Numbered from the stretch's first letter, positions 23,890-32,823 are shown. The stretch is DNA of 64,000 nucleotides from Archangium lansingense (GCF_026626635.1 NZ_JAPNKA010000001.1:11888501-11952500), one strand, 5' to 3'. Notes: generated by a model from the sequence alone, not told the origin. A program made the numbers and translations.

Positions 23890-24962
23890 CGCAGCAGCAC
23901 CAGTTCCGCGCAGAAGCCCGGTCCCATGGCCATCATCACGCCCCAGTCTCCGGGCTGGGCCTTGCCGGACTCCAGCATGTCGCCCAGCACGAAGAGCACG
24001 GAGGCCGAGGACAGGTTGCCCACCTCGCGCAGCGAGGCCCAGGAGAGAGAGAGCGTGTCCGGCGCCAGCTCCAGCGCCTCCTCGAAGGCCTGCAACACCT
24101 TGGGGCCACCGGTGTGCGCCACCCAGTGCTTTATGTCCTTGCGCGTGAGGCCGTGCTCAGAGAGGAAACCGTCCACGTCCCGGCGGATGAACTCGCGCGC
24201 GAGCTGCGGCACCTTGGCCGACAGCACCACCTTGAAGCCCGTGTCCACCACATCCCAGCCCATGATGCGCTCGGTGTTGGGGTAGAGCACCGAGCGCGTG
24301 GCCACGATGCGAGGACCCGCGCCGGCCCGCTCTCCACCCTGGAGCACCACACACGCCGCCCCATCTCCGAACAGGCCCGAGGCGATGATGTTGGGAATGG
24401 ACAGGTCCTCGCGCTGCAGCGTCAGCGAGCACAGCTCTACCGAGATGAGCAGCGCAGTCTGGCCCTTCCACGCCCGGAGGTAGTCCGAGGCACGTGCCGT
24501 GCCCGCCGCACCCGCAACGCAGCCGAGCCCGAAGATGGGCGTGCGCTTCATGTCCGGGCGCATGCCCAGCCGGTTCATCAGCCGCGCGTCGATGCTCGGC
24601 GTTGCGATGCCCGTCACGGTGACGAAGAAGACGTGGTCCACGTCCTGGGGAGTGAGTCCCGTGCGGTCCAGCGCCTTGCGCACCACCTGTTCGCCCAGGT
24701 CCGTGGCGACCTGAATCCAGGCGTCATTGCGCTGCTGGAACGTGACGAGCCCCGGGTACTGCTGGATGGGCAATGCGAGGAAGCGCCCATCCACCTGCAC
24801 CGAGCGATGCAGCTCCTCCAGCCGCTCGATGTTGTAGTGGCGAGTGGCCCAAAGCTCCCGCAGGGAGCCGATGATCTGGTCCTGGCGGGCGTAATGGGGG
24901 GGAAGCAGTCGCTCCACCGCGCGGATGACGGGGAAAGAGTCCTGGCCTGGTGCGGAGTTCAT
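23883..24962 (-). CDS. Type III polyketide synthase (alkylresorcinol/alkylpyrone-type), module B
   Basis: This is a 359-residue chalcone-synthase-family enzyme. The catalytic triad is Cys148 (FGLGCVAGA), His283 (AHTGGPKVL) and Asn316 (REVGNLSSA). The segments GIATPSIDARLMNRLG and MGPGFCAELVLLRW are typical of bacterial long-chain type III PKSs that make alkylresorcinols or alkylpyrones from fatty starters and malonyl-CoA. It leads a tightly overlapping operon with methyltransferase, ACP, FAAL and flavoprotein. AGGGA precedes the ATG by 8 bases. The exact ring type cannot be read from sequence. Confidence 0.92.
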   Translation of the reverse strand: MNSAPGQDSFPVIRAVERLLPPHYARQDQIIGSLRELWATRHYNIERLEELHRSVQVDGRFLALPIQQYPGLVTFQQRNDAWIQVATDLGEQVVRKALDRTGLTPQDVDHVFFVTVTGIATPSIDARLMNRLGMRPDMKRTPIFGLGCVAGAAGTARASDYLRAWKGQTALLISVELCSLTLQREDLSIPNIIASGLFGDGAACVVLQGGERAGAGPRIVATRSVLYPNTERIMGWDVVDTGFKVVLSAKVPQLAREFIRRDVDGFLSEHGLTRKDIKHWVAHTGGPKVLQAFEEALELAPDTLSLSWASLREVGNLSSASVLFVLGDMLESGKAQPGDWGVMMAMGPGFCAELVLLRW

Positions 24963-25252
24963 CGGCGCCGTCCCTGTAGGGGTAAGGAGCGACGGTTAAT
25001 CACCCGCCGACCAAGGTGCGAGCAATGGGAAAAAGATTGAACTCGGGAGATCGCCCTCATGTCACGCACATGCTGGCTGGCGGACACCACACACATCCAC
25101 TCTCACATGCGTGGGGCGCAGGTGTCGTCTGGTGCACAACACTATCGTCCTCGGGGACGTGACCCGACGTCGGCCAGCTCCTGGGGGAGACTCTCCAATG
25201 ACTTCCGCACTGTCCGACAACCCATCTTGCGCACCGCGCCTGGGGGCGAACC

Positions 25253-26797
25253 ATGCGCGCTGATTCGCTCCGGTCCCGGTGGGCGGGGCTGATGCTCGTC
25301 CTGGCCCTGTTGGGCGCAGGCTGTGCGTCGGTGACGCCACCGCATGCTCGGAGCATGGACCTGAGCTACGCGCCACGCGAGGCCACGGGGCCTGTGTTGG
25401 CGGCCGGACCGGGCGACGAGCCTCCGTCTGCCCTCCCCTTCCCGCAGCACTCCCCGTCCGAGACCGCCGCCTCGGAGCGGATACACCGCCGCCGGGGCTC
25501 CCGAGAGGCCGTGACGGCAGCGGGCCCTGCCGGGATGGAGGGGAATGCGAGGCGGAGCGCCCTCGCGGCCCACGTGGCGTTTCTCCGTGCCGTGGACGAG
25601 GTGTCCGCCTCCTCGCGCCGCGTCTCCAGCGAGCTGTCCAGACTCAAGGCCAGCGACCAGGGCATCGCCGGCGCGGGCAACGGCATCTTCGTCCGCTACG
25701 TCGACCATGGTGAACGTCAACGACGGTGGATTGACGCCGAGCTGGCTGCCGCCACCCGGCTGGCCACCGCCGCCTCGCAGGTGGAGGACCCGGACATGCA
25801 GCTCGCCCTGCTGCGTCTGGCCGGCCCACGGCTCGAGGCCGCCATGATGGGCTCCATCCTGCTCTCCGTCTGGCTCGACATCCTCCACCTCGCCGACATC
25901 GCACTCAGAGAGCACCTCTACCCCGTGGAGACGCTCTTCGCGGAGATGTGGCGCAGGCAGGAGATGCTCGAGCCCGCGATGACGGCGCTCTCCTCCCGGG
26001 AGCACGAGCAGGTGGAGGCCGCGGCGCAAGACGTGCCCCAGCTGGTAGGTCACCTCACAGCCGAATTCGCGGCCACTGTGGAGAGAATGCGCGTGGCGGC
26101 GGAGAACCTCCAGAGGGTGCTGGTGCTCAAGGAGGCCATCGAGACTGTCACGATGCTCTCGGCGATGCGGTTCTCGCTGCCCTCGGTGCCTCCGTCCGCT
26201 CCCGCCCTGGTCGGCATCGGCCTGGCGGTAGGCGGCGACGGCGTGATGATGGGTACGCGGATTGTCGTCTCCGCCGAGTGGTTGGAGATGATGCGCCAGT
26301 TGGTGCGCGCGGGCGTACTCTCGCTCCCCGTCGTCAGCGCCGCCGTGCGGATTCAGGCCGGCCAGGTGATGATGGCGCAGGCACATGGCGAGCTGCCGAG
26401 GGGCGTGCGCGAGGCACTCGGCGATGGGCCCGAGGTTCGAGGCATGCGTGTGACGGGCAAAACGGGGGCCGGCATGGCCGAGCCACCGGAGCACCACGTC
26501 ATGCCAAAAGAGTTCCGCAGCTGGTTCGAGAAGCGCGGCTTCACCGGCGAGATGGATATCGACGAGTTCTGCGTGAAGCTGGAGCAGGCGCACCACGAGG
26601 CCATTCACGGCGGTGGCAATTGGAAGCTGGGCCGCACATGGCCGGGTGAATGGAACCGGATGATCATGGATGCGCTATATCAAGCCGAGTCCAAAGCGGG
26701 CCGGATGTTGACGCGAATCGAGGTGCTGGACATCGTCGCGTATCGCATGAGGCGCTACGGTGTCCCGATGGAGTTCATTCGATGGAGAGGGCAATGA
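25253..26797 (+). CDS. SitA-like polymorphic toxin lipoprotein with C-terminal HNH-like nuclease region
   Basis: This is a 514-residue lipoprotein with lipobox LLGAGC (Cys24). The central part is mostly helical. The last 100 residues contain HHVMPKEFRSWFEKRG and AHHEAIHGGGNW, a His-rich pattern like the HNH/AHH nuclease ends of the myxobacterial TIGR02269/DUF2380 lipoprotein family, to which SitA kin-discrimination toxins belong. Those toxins are delivered to neighbours by TraA-dependent outer-membrane exchange; a TraA-like gene lies 5 kb away. The next gene overlaps by 4 bp and is the expected immunity gene. Toxicity itself is inference. Confidence 0.78.
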   Translation: MRADSLRSRWAGLMLVLALLGAGCASVTPPHARSMDLSYAPREATGPVLAAGPGDEPPSALPFPQHSPSETAASERIHRRRGSREAVTAAGPAGMEGNARRSALAAHVAFLRAVDEVSASSRRVSSELSRLKASDQGIAGAGNGIFVRYVDHGERQRRWIDAELAAATRLATAASQVEDPDMQLALLRLAGPRLEAAMMGSILLSVWLDILHLADIALREHLYPVETLFAEMWRRQEMLEPAMTALSSREHEQVEAAAQDVPQLVGHLTAEFAATVERMRVAAENLQRVLVLKEAIETVTMLSAMRFSLPSVPPSAPALVGIGLAVGGDGVMMGTRIVVSAEWLEMMRQLVRAGVLSLPVVSAAVRIQAGQVMMAQAHGELPRGVREALGDGPEVRGMRVTGKTGAGMAEPPEHHVMPKEFRSWFEKRGFTGEMDIDEFCVKLEQAHHEAIHGGGNWKLGRTWPGEWNRMIMDALYQAESKAGRMLTRIEVLDIVAYRMRRYGVPMEFIRWRGQ

Positions 26798-27264
26798 GTG
26801 GCGGACAGGCTTGGCGGGGTAACTGGAGGGTCCGCCTGTATGAGCGGGTGCGCGAGCGCGGTTACGATTCGCTCACTGCCTTTGCGAACGCCCAACCTAC
26901 TGCCTCACTGGTAGCGCTGGCCGAGGAACTCGGCGAGGACGACGTCGTCGGGGTGCAGGTGTTGAGCGGGTTGCACGCCGAGGCGGAACAGCGAAAGCAG
27001 GTCACGCGCTTCGTGCGCGATGTGCTTGTGCGTGAGCTGTCCGAGTGTCTTCCCGACGGCTGGCCGACCGTACTGGATGACGCCAATCGCTTCAAGGTTG
27101 CCAAGGCGCTCGGCTCGTGGTTTGCCGATACCCCTGAGACCCATAGGGAGCGCGTCGACCAAGCCAGCGATGCGCTCCTCGCAACACCACCGCCGCCCGG
27201 TTGGCGCCCGCACGGCCCCGACGACGAGCTGCTTCTTTCGCTTCTGCCCGACGAGGAAGTCTGA
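26794..27264 (+). CDS. Presumed SitI-type immunity protein
   Basis: This cytosolic protein of 156 residues has no signal sequence and no recognised domain. It starts at an ATG overlapping the toxin stop, with GGAGAGG just upstream; an ATG 12 bases earlier is possible. It is acidic and helical, ending in LLPDEEV. It lacks the double CxxCG motif of some SitI families. Its base composition is less GC-biased than its neighbours, as is common for exchangeable toxin cargo. The immunity role is inferred only from position. Confidence 0.6.
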   Translation: MSGGQAWRGNWRVRLYERVRERGYDSLTAFANAQPTASLVALAEELGEDDVVGVQVLSGLHAEAEQRKQVTRFVRDVLVRELSECLPDGWPTVLDDANRFKVAKALGSWFADTPETHRERVDQASDALLATPPPPGWRPHGPDDELLLSLLPDEEV

Positions 27265-27405
27265 GTCTGGGAAACACGTCTCCCGGGAACAGGTTGGGCA
27301 GAACTCTTCCACGTGCGGGGTACAGAAGAGGACCCCGGCCGTCAGCGGGTAGACATCCCCCACGGTGAATGTCGAGGGCACGCCGGTTGCTGAAGGGGCT
27401 CGGGC

Positions 27406-28053
27406 ATGCACCGTGCCTTCCTGCTGTGTGCCTTGATGGGCGTCATGCTCTGGGGACCCGAAGTCGAGGCCGCTCGCCGTGCCTCCTCGCGCCAGAGCAC
27501 CCAAAACGCCTCCGGAACGCTCGCGCGCCGCGCCGCGGTCCGCGCTTCCCTCTGGGTGGGGCTTCCCTCGCTCCGAGCCGTAAGCCCCTCGGTAAACGAT
27601 GACTGCTCCGGACTGGCCAACCTCGCCTACCGCAAGCGAGGTTTGAGCCTGCTGCCCGAGCGCCCCCTCCCGGGCGAGAATGGCGTGGCCGCCATCTACC
27701 GCAAGGCCCAGAGCCTCGGCTCGCTCCACTCCAAGCCCCGTCCGGGAGACCTGGTCTTCTTCCGCGAGACCTATGACCGCAACCGCGACGGGCGCCGCAA
27801 CGACGGTCTCACGCACATCGGCGTGGTCGAGCGCGTGGAGCGGGACGGCACGGTGACCTTCGTGCACCGCGTGGGCGGTGGCGTGAAGCGCTCGAAGCTA
27901 CATCTGCACCAACCCGCCCTCCGCCGGGATGCGAAGGGCCAGGTGCTCAACGACTACCTGCGACGCACCGAGAAGACCGTGCACCCCCGACTCGCGGGAG
28001 AGTTGCTCGCGGGCTTCGCCACCGTGGACCAGCGGTGGTTCACATCTCCTTGA
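27406..28053 (+). CDS. NlpC/P60-family peptidase, exported
   Basis: This 215-residue protein has a signal peptide (FLLCALMGVMLWG) and an NlpC/P60 cysteine-peptidase domain, a family that cuts peptidoglycan stem peptides. The catalytic Cys67 lies in DDCSGLA, His137 in THIGVVE and a third polar residue (His154) in VTFVHR; the GDLVFF strand is between them. It is convergent with the winged-helix gene, and the two coding ends overlap by 14 bp. The substrate is presumably its own or a prey cell wall. Confidence 0.82.
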   Translation: MHRAFLLCALMGVMLWGPEVEAARRASSRQSTQNASGTLARRAAVRASLWVGLPSLRAVSPSVNDDCSGLANLAYRKRGLSLLPERPLPGENGVAAIYRKAQSLGSLHSKPRPGDLVFFRETYDRNRDGRRNDGLTHIGVVERVERDGTVTFVHRVGGGVKRSKLHLHQPALRRDAKGQVLNDYLRRTEKTVHPRLAGELLAGFATVDQRWFTSP

Positions 28054-29293
28054 CCAGCGCCGCGCGCTCCCGGAGCGAGTCGTCGCTGTCCAGGGAGAAG
28101 CTGTGCGCGCGCCCCACGTCGTCGCGCAGGAAGGTGGCGATCTCCCCGGCGAGGGCCTCGACGGCCTTGCGGCGCTTGGGCGCCACCTTGTCGAAGGTGC
28201 CGAACACCACGGCCCCCGCGTCCACGTCGTACTCCCAGAAGCCCACCAGCCTGTCCCCATCGAGCAACGGGCGCATGAACAGGTAGCGCGCATCACCCAG
28301 CGTGCTGCCCTTCGTCGTGCCCCACACGGGCACCTCCCGCGCGTGGTGCTTGGGGTCGGTGAAGAGTGCCGGGCCTCCGTGGAAGGCGAGGTAGCTGTCC
28401 TCGAATGCAAGCATCGACAGCGACGAGGAGACAGGCACCTTCTCGCGCAGCACGGCGAGCTCCTCCTCCAGGACCCAGGCCTCGGCGGCGAGGCCCTCCA
28501 CGGCCACCGGCACCAGCGGCAGCTTCTCCATGGCGGCGCGGGCCTCGCGCTGGGAGAGCGCCGCCCAGGTGGTGAAGCTCTCCAGGGTGGTGGGCCCGGC
28601 CTGCCGGAAGAAGGTGGCGGCGATGCGCGCATGCCGCTCCACGGCCTCGGCGGGCACCTTCGCACCGGTGAGGGGATTCTTCGCCGGCAGCCGCCAGAGG
28701 TAGCGCTCGGTATCCAGCCGCCCGCCGTCCAGCGTGCGCTCCACCTTGCCCTCGAACTCGAGGTGCCGCAGGGCCGGAGGCAGCGTCGAGGAGATGCCCA
28801 CCTTCTTGCCCTTGTCCCCCAGGCTGCGCACGGTGCCCTCGGGGAGCGCCTTGCGCAGCGCATCCGTGGACAGCGGCCCCTTGCGCAGGGCCTTCAGCAC
28901 GGCCTCGCCCACATCCGCGAGTTCCTTCGGGGCGATGCCCGCCTTCTCGTGCTCACGGTCCGCGCGCTTGCGGTGCTGCTCCTCGGCGATGCGCAACACG
29001 AGCGGCACCTCCGGGCGTGGCACCAGGTAGATGCAGCCACGCACGGCGGGAATCACCTGCAGCCGGGACTGCTCCACTGCCTCGTCGAGCTGCCGGCGCT
29101 TCATCCCGGGCACGCGCGCCCGCATGGCCAGGTAGGCGTCCACGCCCCCGAGCGTCCGCAGCCAGCCCGTGGCCGCCACCACCTCCTCGACACTCGCTTG
29201 AATGGGCTCGTCGAGGCCCTGCTTGCGGTGCCAGTGCGCGCGAACTCGCTCGAGGGAAACGGTCAGTGCGGGGGTAATGGTACTGCGGGCCAT
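28040..29293 (-). CDS. Winged-helix DNA-binding protein (AlkZ/YcaQ superfamily, HTH_42)
   Basis: This is a 417-residue cytosolic protein of the superfamily that includes the DNA glycosylases AlkZ and YcaQ. Tandem winged-helix features are visible: an N-terminal segment ending PGMKRRQLDEAV, then the middle domain LSTDALRKALPEG and ESFTTWAALSQREARAAME. The C-terminal beta-rich part contains GTFDKVAPKRRKAV. I do not see the catalytic QxQ pair of AlkZ at the expected N-terminal place, so base-excision activity is uncertain. GGAGG precedes the ATG. Confidence 0.7.
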   Translation of the reverse strand: MARSTITPALTVSLERVRAHWHRKQGLDEPIQASVEEVVAATGWLRTLGGVDAYLAMRARVPGMKRRQLDEAVEQSRLQVIPAVRGCIYLVPRPEVPLVLRIAEEQHRKRADREHEKAGIAPKELADVGEAVLKALRKGPLSTDALRKALPEGTVRSLGDKGKKVGISSTLPPALRHLEFEGKVERTLDGGRLDTERYLWRLPAKNPLTGAKVPAEAVERHARIAATFFRQAGPTTLESFTTWAALSQREARAAMEKLPLVPVAVEGLAAEAWVLEEELAVLREKVPVSSSLSMLAFEDSYLAFHGGPALFTDPKHHAREVPVWGTTKGSTLGDARYLFMRPLLDGDRLVGFWEYDVDAGAVVFGTFDKVAPKRRKAVEALAGEIATFLRDDVGRAHSFSLDSDDSLRERAALVKEM

Positions 29294-29391
29294 GGTCGTC
29301 CTCCGGCGAGCACTCTATGCGAGCGGCCCCGTCATTGACGACGCACGCCCCGTGGAAGCCTCCACGAGGCGCGTCCGGCCTGACCTCGGAC

Positions 29392-29886
29392 TCACGCCAG
29401 CGGCGCAGCCTCACCGGTCTCGCGCGGAACCTGCATGCGCGGCTCGGTCTGGATGAGCTCGTTGAACATGACCTCCAGCTGCTCACCGATGCTGGCCAGC
29501 TCGTCCTTGGACAACAGCTTCTTCACATCCTTGAAGAGCTGCTTCTCCTCCTCCTCCACGTGGTGCTCCACCAGCTCCTTGAGCACCTTCATCTTGGCCT
29601 TGAACTGCGCGTCAGCGGGGTCCATGTCGAGCAGGTCCGCGATCACCCGCTTCGCTGCCAGGTGCTCCTCCACGGCCTCCTGCAACTTATCCGCCGTGGG
29701 CCCCACGTAGACGCTGGGATAGAAGAGCTTCTCCTCGATGGTCGCGTGCGCCGCGAGGTTGTCCGCGATGCGCGCGAACAAGTCCATCAGCACCTGCTCG
29801 CCCTTGCCCTCGCTGGCCTTCTCGAACTTCTCGAAGAGCTCCTCGACCTCACGGTGCTGCTGCTTCAACAGTGCAATGGCGTCCAT
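29392..29886 (-). CDS. Hemerythrin HHE domain protein
   Basis: This is a 164-residue cytosolic four-helix protein. Iron-binding residues are visible as His in KQQHREVEEL, HATIEEKLFYP, HLAAKRV and HHVEEEEKQLF, the spacing of HHE cation-binding hemerythrins. Such proteins bind a di-iron centre and respond to oxygen or nitric oxide or store iron. The ATG is preceded by GGGGAGG. The neighbouring genes do not narrow the role. Confidence 0.88.
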   Translation of the reverse strand: MDAIALLKQQHREVEELFEKFEKASEGKGEQVLMDLFARIADNLAAHATIEEKLFYPSVYVGPTADKLQEAVEEHLAAKRVIADLLDMDPADAQFKAKMKVLKELVEHHVEEEEKQLFKDVKKLLSKDELASIGEQLEVMFNELIQTEPRMQVPRETGEAAPLA

Positions 29887-30062
29887 GCTGCCTCCCCTCG
29901 ATGGGTGGTGCGTAGGGTTTTCCTGACCGGGCAAATTTCGGCACGACTCCCGGTGACGCCAATTTGGAAGACCCCTCCCACGCCGGCTCCCCTGCTCCCC
30001 TGCCGAACGCAGACACTCCGAGATCATGGACGGTTGCGCCCGGCTGCGCTTCACTGCGGGCA

Positions 30063-30440
30063 ATGACTCCTCACGACGCAGAGAAGGTCCTGGCGGATGC
30101 GGAAGTGGTGCCGTGCGTGGAGGCCTCCCTCGCGGATGCCCGCAACCTGGTGGAGGCGTGTCTCGCCGAGGGCGTCCCCGCGCTCGTCCACCGCGAGGCG
30201 TGCAGCAAGCCCTCGTGCTCCCCGAAGTTCCAGGTGCTCGTGCGCCCCGAGGACGCGCCCCGGGTCGCGGGTCTGCTCCAGCAGCGTTGGAGGGACACCC
30301 TCGAGCGCGAGGGGCTCGTCCCGGAAGGGCAGGCCATGCAAGCGGTGCCCGAGGACGGCGAGCTGCCCTGCCCCGCCTGTGGCACCGCCGCGCCCCTGGT
30401 GAGAGGCGCGTGCAGCGACTGCGGCCTGCAGCTCGAGTGA
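30063..30440 (+). CDS. DUF2007-like signal-transducing protein with zinc ribbon
   Basis: This is a small 125-residue protein. Residues 1-85 have the DUF2007 pattern (EACLAEGVPALVHREAC, VLVRPEDAPRVAGLL), a PII-like fold. The C-terminus is a zinc ribbon with CPACG and CSDCG. It probably regulates or senses small molecules, but no partner is known. The ATG at 30063 is chosen because the upstream frame extension is low-complexity. Confidence 0.72.
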   Translation: MTPHDAEKVLADAEVVPCVEASLADARNLVEACLAEGVPALVHREACSKPSCSPKFQVLVRPEDAPRVAGLLQQRWRDTLEREGLVPEGQAMQAVPEDGELPCPACGTAAPLVRGACSDCGLQLE

Positions 30441-30461
30441 GCCGGCCGCCCCCGCCGCTGG

Positions 30462-31358
30462 CTACTGCGAGCTGCTGGTGGGAGCCGCCTCGCGCGGGCG
30501 CTCCACCACCTCGGCGGCGGGCGCCTTCATGGGCTCGAGCAGCGTGAGATCGGCCACCACCGGGTAGTGGTCGGACGCCTTCACGCGCAGCACCTTGCTG
30601 CTCTTCGGCATGAAGCGGTCACACGCCAGCACGTAGTCGATGCGCAGGTTGGGGATGACCGGCAGAGGGTAGGTGTCCGCGCTCCCGACGCCGCGCAGGG
30701 CGAACACGTCCGACAGCTCGCGCTTGAAGAGCCGGATGGAGCCCGCGTCAGGCGTGTCATTCATGTCGCCCATCAGCAACTTGGGCCGCGGGTCCTGCTC
30801 CATCAGCTTCATGATGGCCGCGCTCTGGCGCACGCGGATGCTGCCGTTGAAGGGGCGACGGGTGAGATGGGTGACGTAGACGCTCACGCCCTGCCCGTGC
30901 ACGTTCATGAGGACACGGGCCACGGTGCGCGGCTCGGTGCCCGTCTCCACGGGCAGCGGATGCTGCTCCACGGACTCCAGAGGGAAGCGGGACAGGAGCG
31001 CTACACCGTAGTCCCCGCCGAACAGCGTGGTGGTGCGGAAGTGGGCGTAGTACTTCAGGCCCGTGCGCCGGGCCAGCTCGGCGGGCTGATCCAACCCGTT
31101 GGCGCGCCGCGAGCCAACATCCACTTCCTGGAGCGCCACGATGTCGGGCGAGGCGGAGCGGATGACCTCGGCCACCTTGTCGAGGCCGTGAATGGCCGAC
31201 TGGATGTTGAAGGTCATCACCCGCAGATCGCCCTCGCCCCGCGCCTCGGAGACCGAGGGCGTCACCGGTGCCGCATCAGCGCGGAGGGACGAGGGGGAGG
31301 AGGCACACGCGAGCGAAGTCGCGAGGAACAGGCCGGCCAGGAGTCGGTCGATTCGCAT
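30462..31358 (-). CDS. Endonuclease/exonuclease/phosphatase (EEP) family exported protein
   Basis: This 298-residue protein has an N-terminal signal and a possible lipobox (SLAC). The EEP fold is clear: LRVMTFNIQSAIHG, ALQEVD (catalytic Glu), LLMGDMND and the final SDHYPV with the catalytic Asp-His. Members hydrolyse phosphodiesters in nucleic acids or lipids, such as sphingomyelin or inositol phosphates. No strong ribosome-binding site precedes the ATG, so the start is less certain. Confidence 0.82.
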   Translation of the reverse strand: MRIDRLLAGLFLATSLACASSPSSLRADAAPVTPSVSEARGEGDLRVMTFNIQSAIHGLDKVAEVIRSASPDIVALQEVDVGSRRANGLDQPAELARRTGLKYYAHFRTTTLFGGDYGVALLSRFPLESVEQHPLPVETGTEPRTVARVLMNVHGQGVSVYVTHLTRRPFNGSIRVRQSAAIMKLMEQDPRPKLLMGDMNDTPDAGSIRLFKRELSDVFALRGVGSADTYPLPVIPNLRIDYVLACDRFMPKSSKVLRVKASDHYPVVADLTLLEPMKAPAAEVVERPREAAPTSSSQ

Positions 31359-31443
31359 GAAGGGGGGCCGATGATTGCAGCAATCCGCGCGCTCGTCTTC
31401 CCACCCTTCCCGAGACAGGCCGGAGAGCAGCCAGGCAGAAGGA

Positions 31444-32130
31444 CTAGGCTCTCGCTCGGCGCAGCAGCAGACAGGCCTCGTCACGCAACTGGGCGAGCGT
31501 GTGCCGAGTGCCCCCCCCCACCTGCTCCATGCCGGCCATGAGCGACAGCAGCCCATGGGCCGTGGTCCAGGCAAGGTTGGCGAGGCGCCGAGGCTCGAAG
31601 CCAGGAGCAAGCCGGCCCTCGCGGGCCTCTGCCTTCAAGCGCGCCTCGAGCACCTCGTTCACCCGCTGGCTCGCGGGGTACACGCGCTCGAGCAGAACCT
31701 CGGGCGGAATGCCGATGAGCTGCGGCCAGAGGTACGCCACGCGGAAGGCCGCCAGGTCGTCCGCGTAGAAGTCCACCTTCGCGCGCAGCAGCGCCACGAG
31801 CGCCTCCACCCCGTCTGGTGCGGCGGCGATGGCTCGCAGCAGCACCTCCACTTCCGCCTCGAGCTGCTCGGCGACGAGCGCGCCCACCAGCTCCTCCTTG
31901 GTGCGGAAGTAGTAGAAGACCGCCGGCTTGCTGACGTCCGCCGCCGCGGCCACGGCCTCCATGGTCAGCCCTCCCACGCCCTTGTGGGTGAGCACCTCAC
32001 GAGCGGCCTCCAGCAGCGCCGCGCGCCGGTCCTCCTGACGCCGGGCCTTGCGGGCCTCACGCTTCGCCTCGGGAGACTCCGTGCCGCTCCGGTCGCTGGA
32101 TGCCGGGCGCCTAGGCCCACGCGAAGGCAT
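31444..32130 (-). CDS. TetR/AcrR-family transcriptional regulator
   Basis: This is a 228-residue regulator. Its helix-turn-helix lies at about 50-90 (GLTMEAVAAAADVSKPAVFYYF). It starts inside the end of the upstream DUF4336 gene with a 20-bp overlap and a GGAGG site nearby, so the two form an operon. A quasi-palindrome at 32824-32834 upstream of the operon is a candidate autoregulatory operator. The ligand is unknown. Confidence 0.87.
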   Translation of the reverse strand: MPSRGPRRPASSDRSGTESPEAKREARKARRQEDRRAALLEAAREVLTHKGVGGLTMEAVAAAADVSKPAVFYYFRTKEELVGALVAEQLEAEVEVLLRAIAAAPDGVEALVALLRAKVDFYADDLAAFRVAYLWPQLIGIPPEVLLERVYPASQRVNEVLEARLKAEAREGRLAPGFEPRRLANLAWTTAHGLLSLMAGMEQVGGGTRHTLAQLRDEACLLLRRARA

Positions 32131-32785
32131 CGCGCATCGCCTCCTTGCCGCCCCGCTCAACCACCTGGCCGTGGCACGGCACCACACGGTCGAAGTCCCA
32201 CCCGAGCACGCGGTCCCGCCAGGCACGCAACGAGGCCTTGTCCTTCACCATCGATTTGAGCAGCCAGGTGGCGCCCAGCTTCCCGTACGCCCCGCACAGC
32301 TTCAGGTACGTGCGCGTCAGCCACGAGGGCGTCTCGTGGATGTTGAAGGCCAGGTCCGTGAGCAGCAGCGTGCGGCTGGGACGGTGGAAGAAGACAAACT
32401 CCTCGAGCTTGGGAATGCCGTGCGCCAGAAGCAGCTCGATAGATGGCGACTGGCCCACGTCCATCACGTCCGACAGCTCCACGTCGATGCGCAGCTCCGG
32501 CCGCTTCTTGCGCAGCCCCGCGGGCGCGAGCACCTTCGCCGAGGGGTACGCCGCGGCCCAGTCCCCGAGTGACAGGTGATGCATCGTGTTGGGCGCCACC
32601 AGGAAGCGCACCGGCCCCAGGGCATCCACGGCGCTCCGCGCGTCCGCGTCCAGCTTCACGGGCGAGTGGAGCCACAATCCGCCATCTGGCAGGCGGATCA
32701 CCGTCATCCGCCCGCCCAGCGCCATGCCTCCAATGCGGAAGGGCACATCCAAGACAAAGAGGTCATCGGACAGCGGACGCAACAT
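32111..32785 (-). CDS. DUF4336 family protein, metallo-beta-lactamase-like
   Basis: This is a 224-residue protein of the DUF4336 family, which has a metallo-beta-lactamase-related fold. Visible elements are the strand RFLVAPNTMHHLSLGDW and the ending VVPCHGQVVERGG. The complete HxHxDH zinc motif is not visible, so enzymatic activity is uncertain. It is cotranscribed with, and overlaps, the TetR gene. AGGAG precedes the ATG by about 8 bases. Confidence 0.78.
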   Translation of the reverse strand: MLRPLSDDLFVLDVPFRIGGMALGGRMTVIRLPDGGLWLHSPVKLDADARSAVDALGPVRFLVAPNTMHHLSLGDWAAAYPSAKVLAPAGLRKKRPELRIDVELSDVMDVGQSPSIELLLAHGIPKLEEFVFFHRPSRTLLLTDLAFNIHETPSWLTRTYLKLCGAYGKLGATWLLKSMVKDKASLRAWRDRVLGWDFDRVVPCHGQVVERGGKEAMRDAFAWA

Positions 32786-32823
32786 GGCGTGGCTCCTTTT
32801 TCAACCGTCGCATCAGAATCTAA

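Noticed and set aside
26905..27867. Minus-strand frame with a Cys-containing segment (CPTCSRETC) in the 27265-27405 gap
   Set aside because: It has no stop near the gap and runs on into antisense of the immunity gene; no ribosome-binding site or family match, so it is probably chance.
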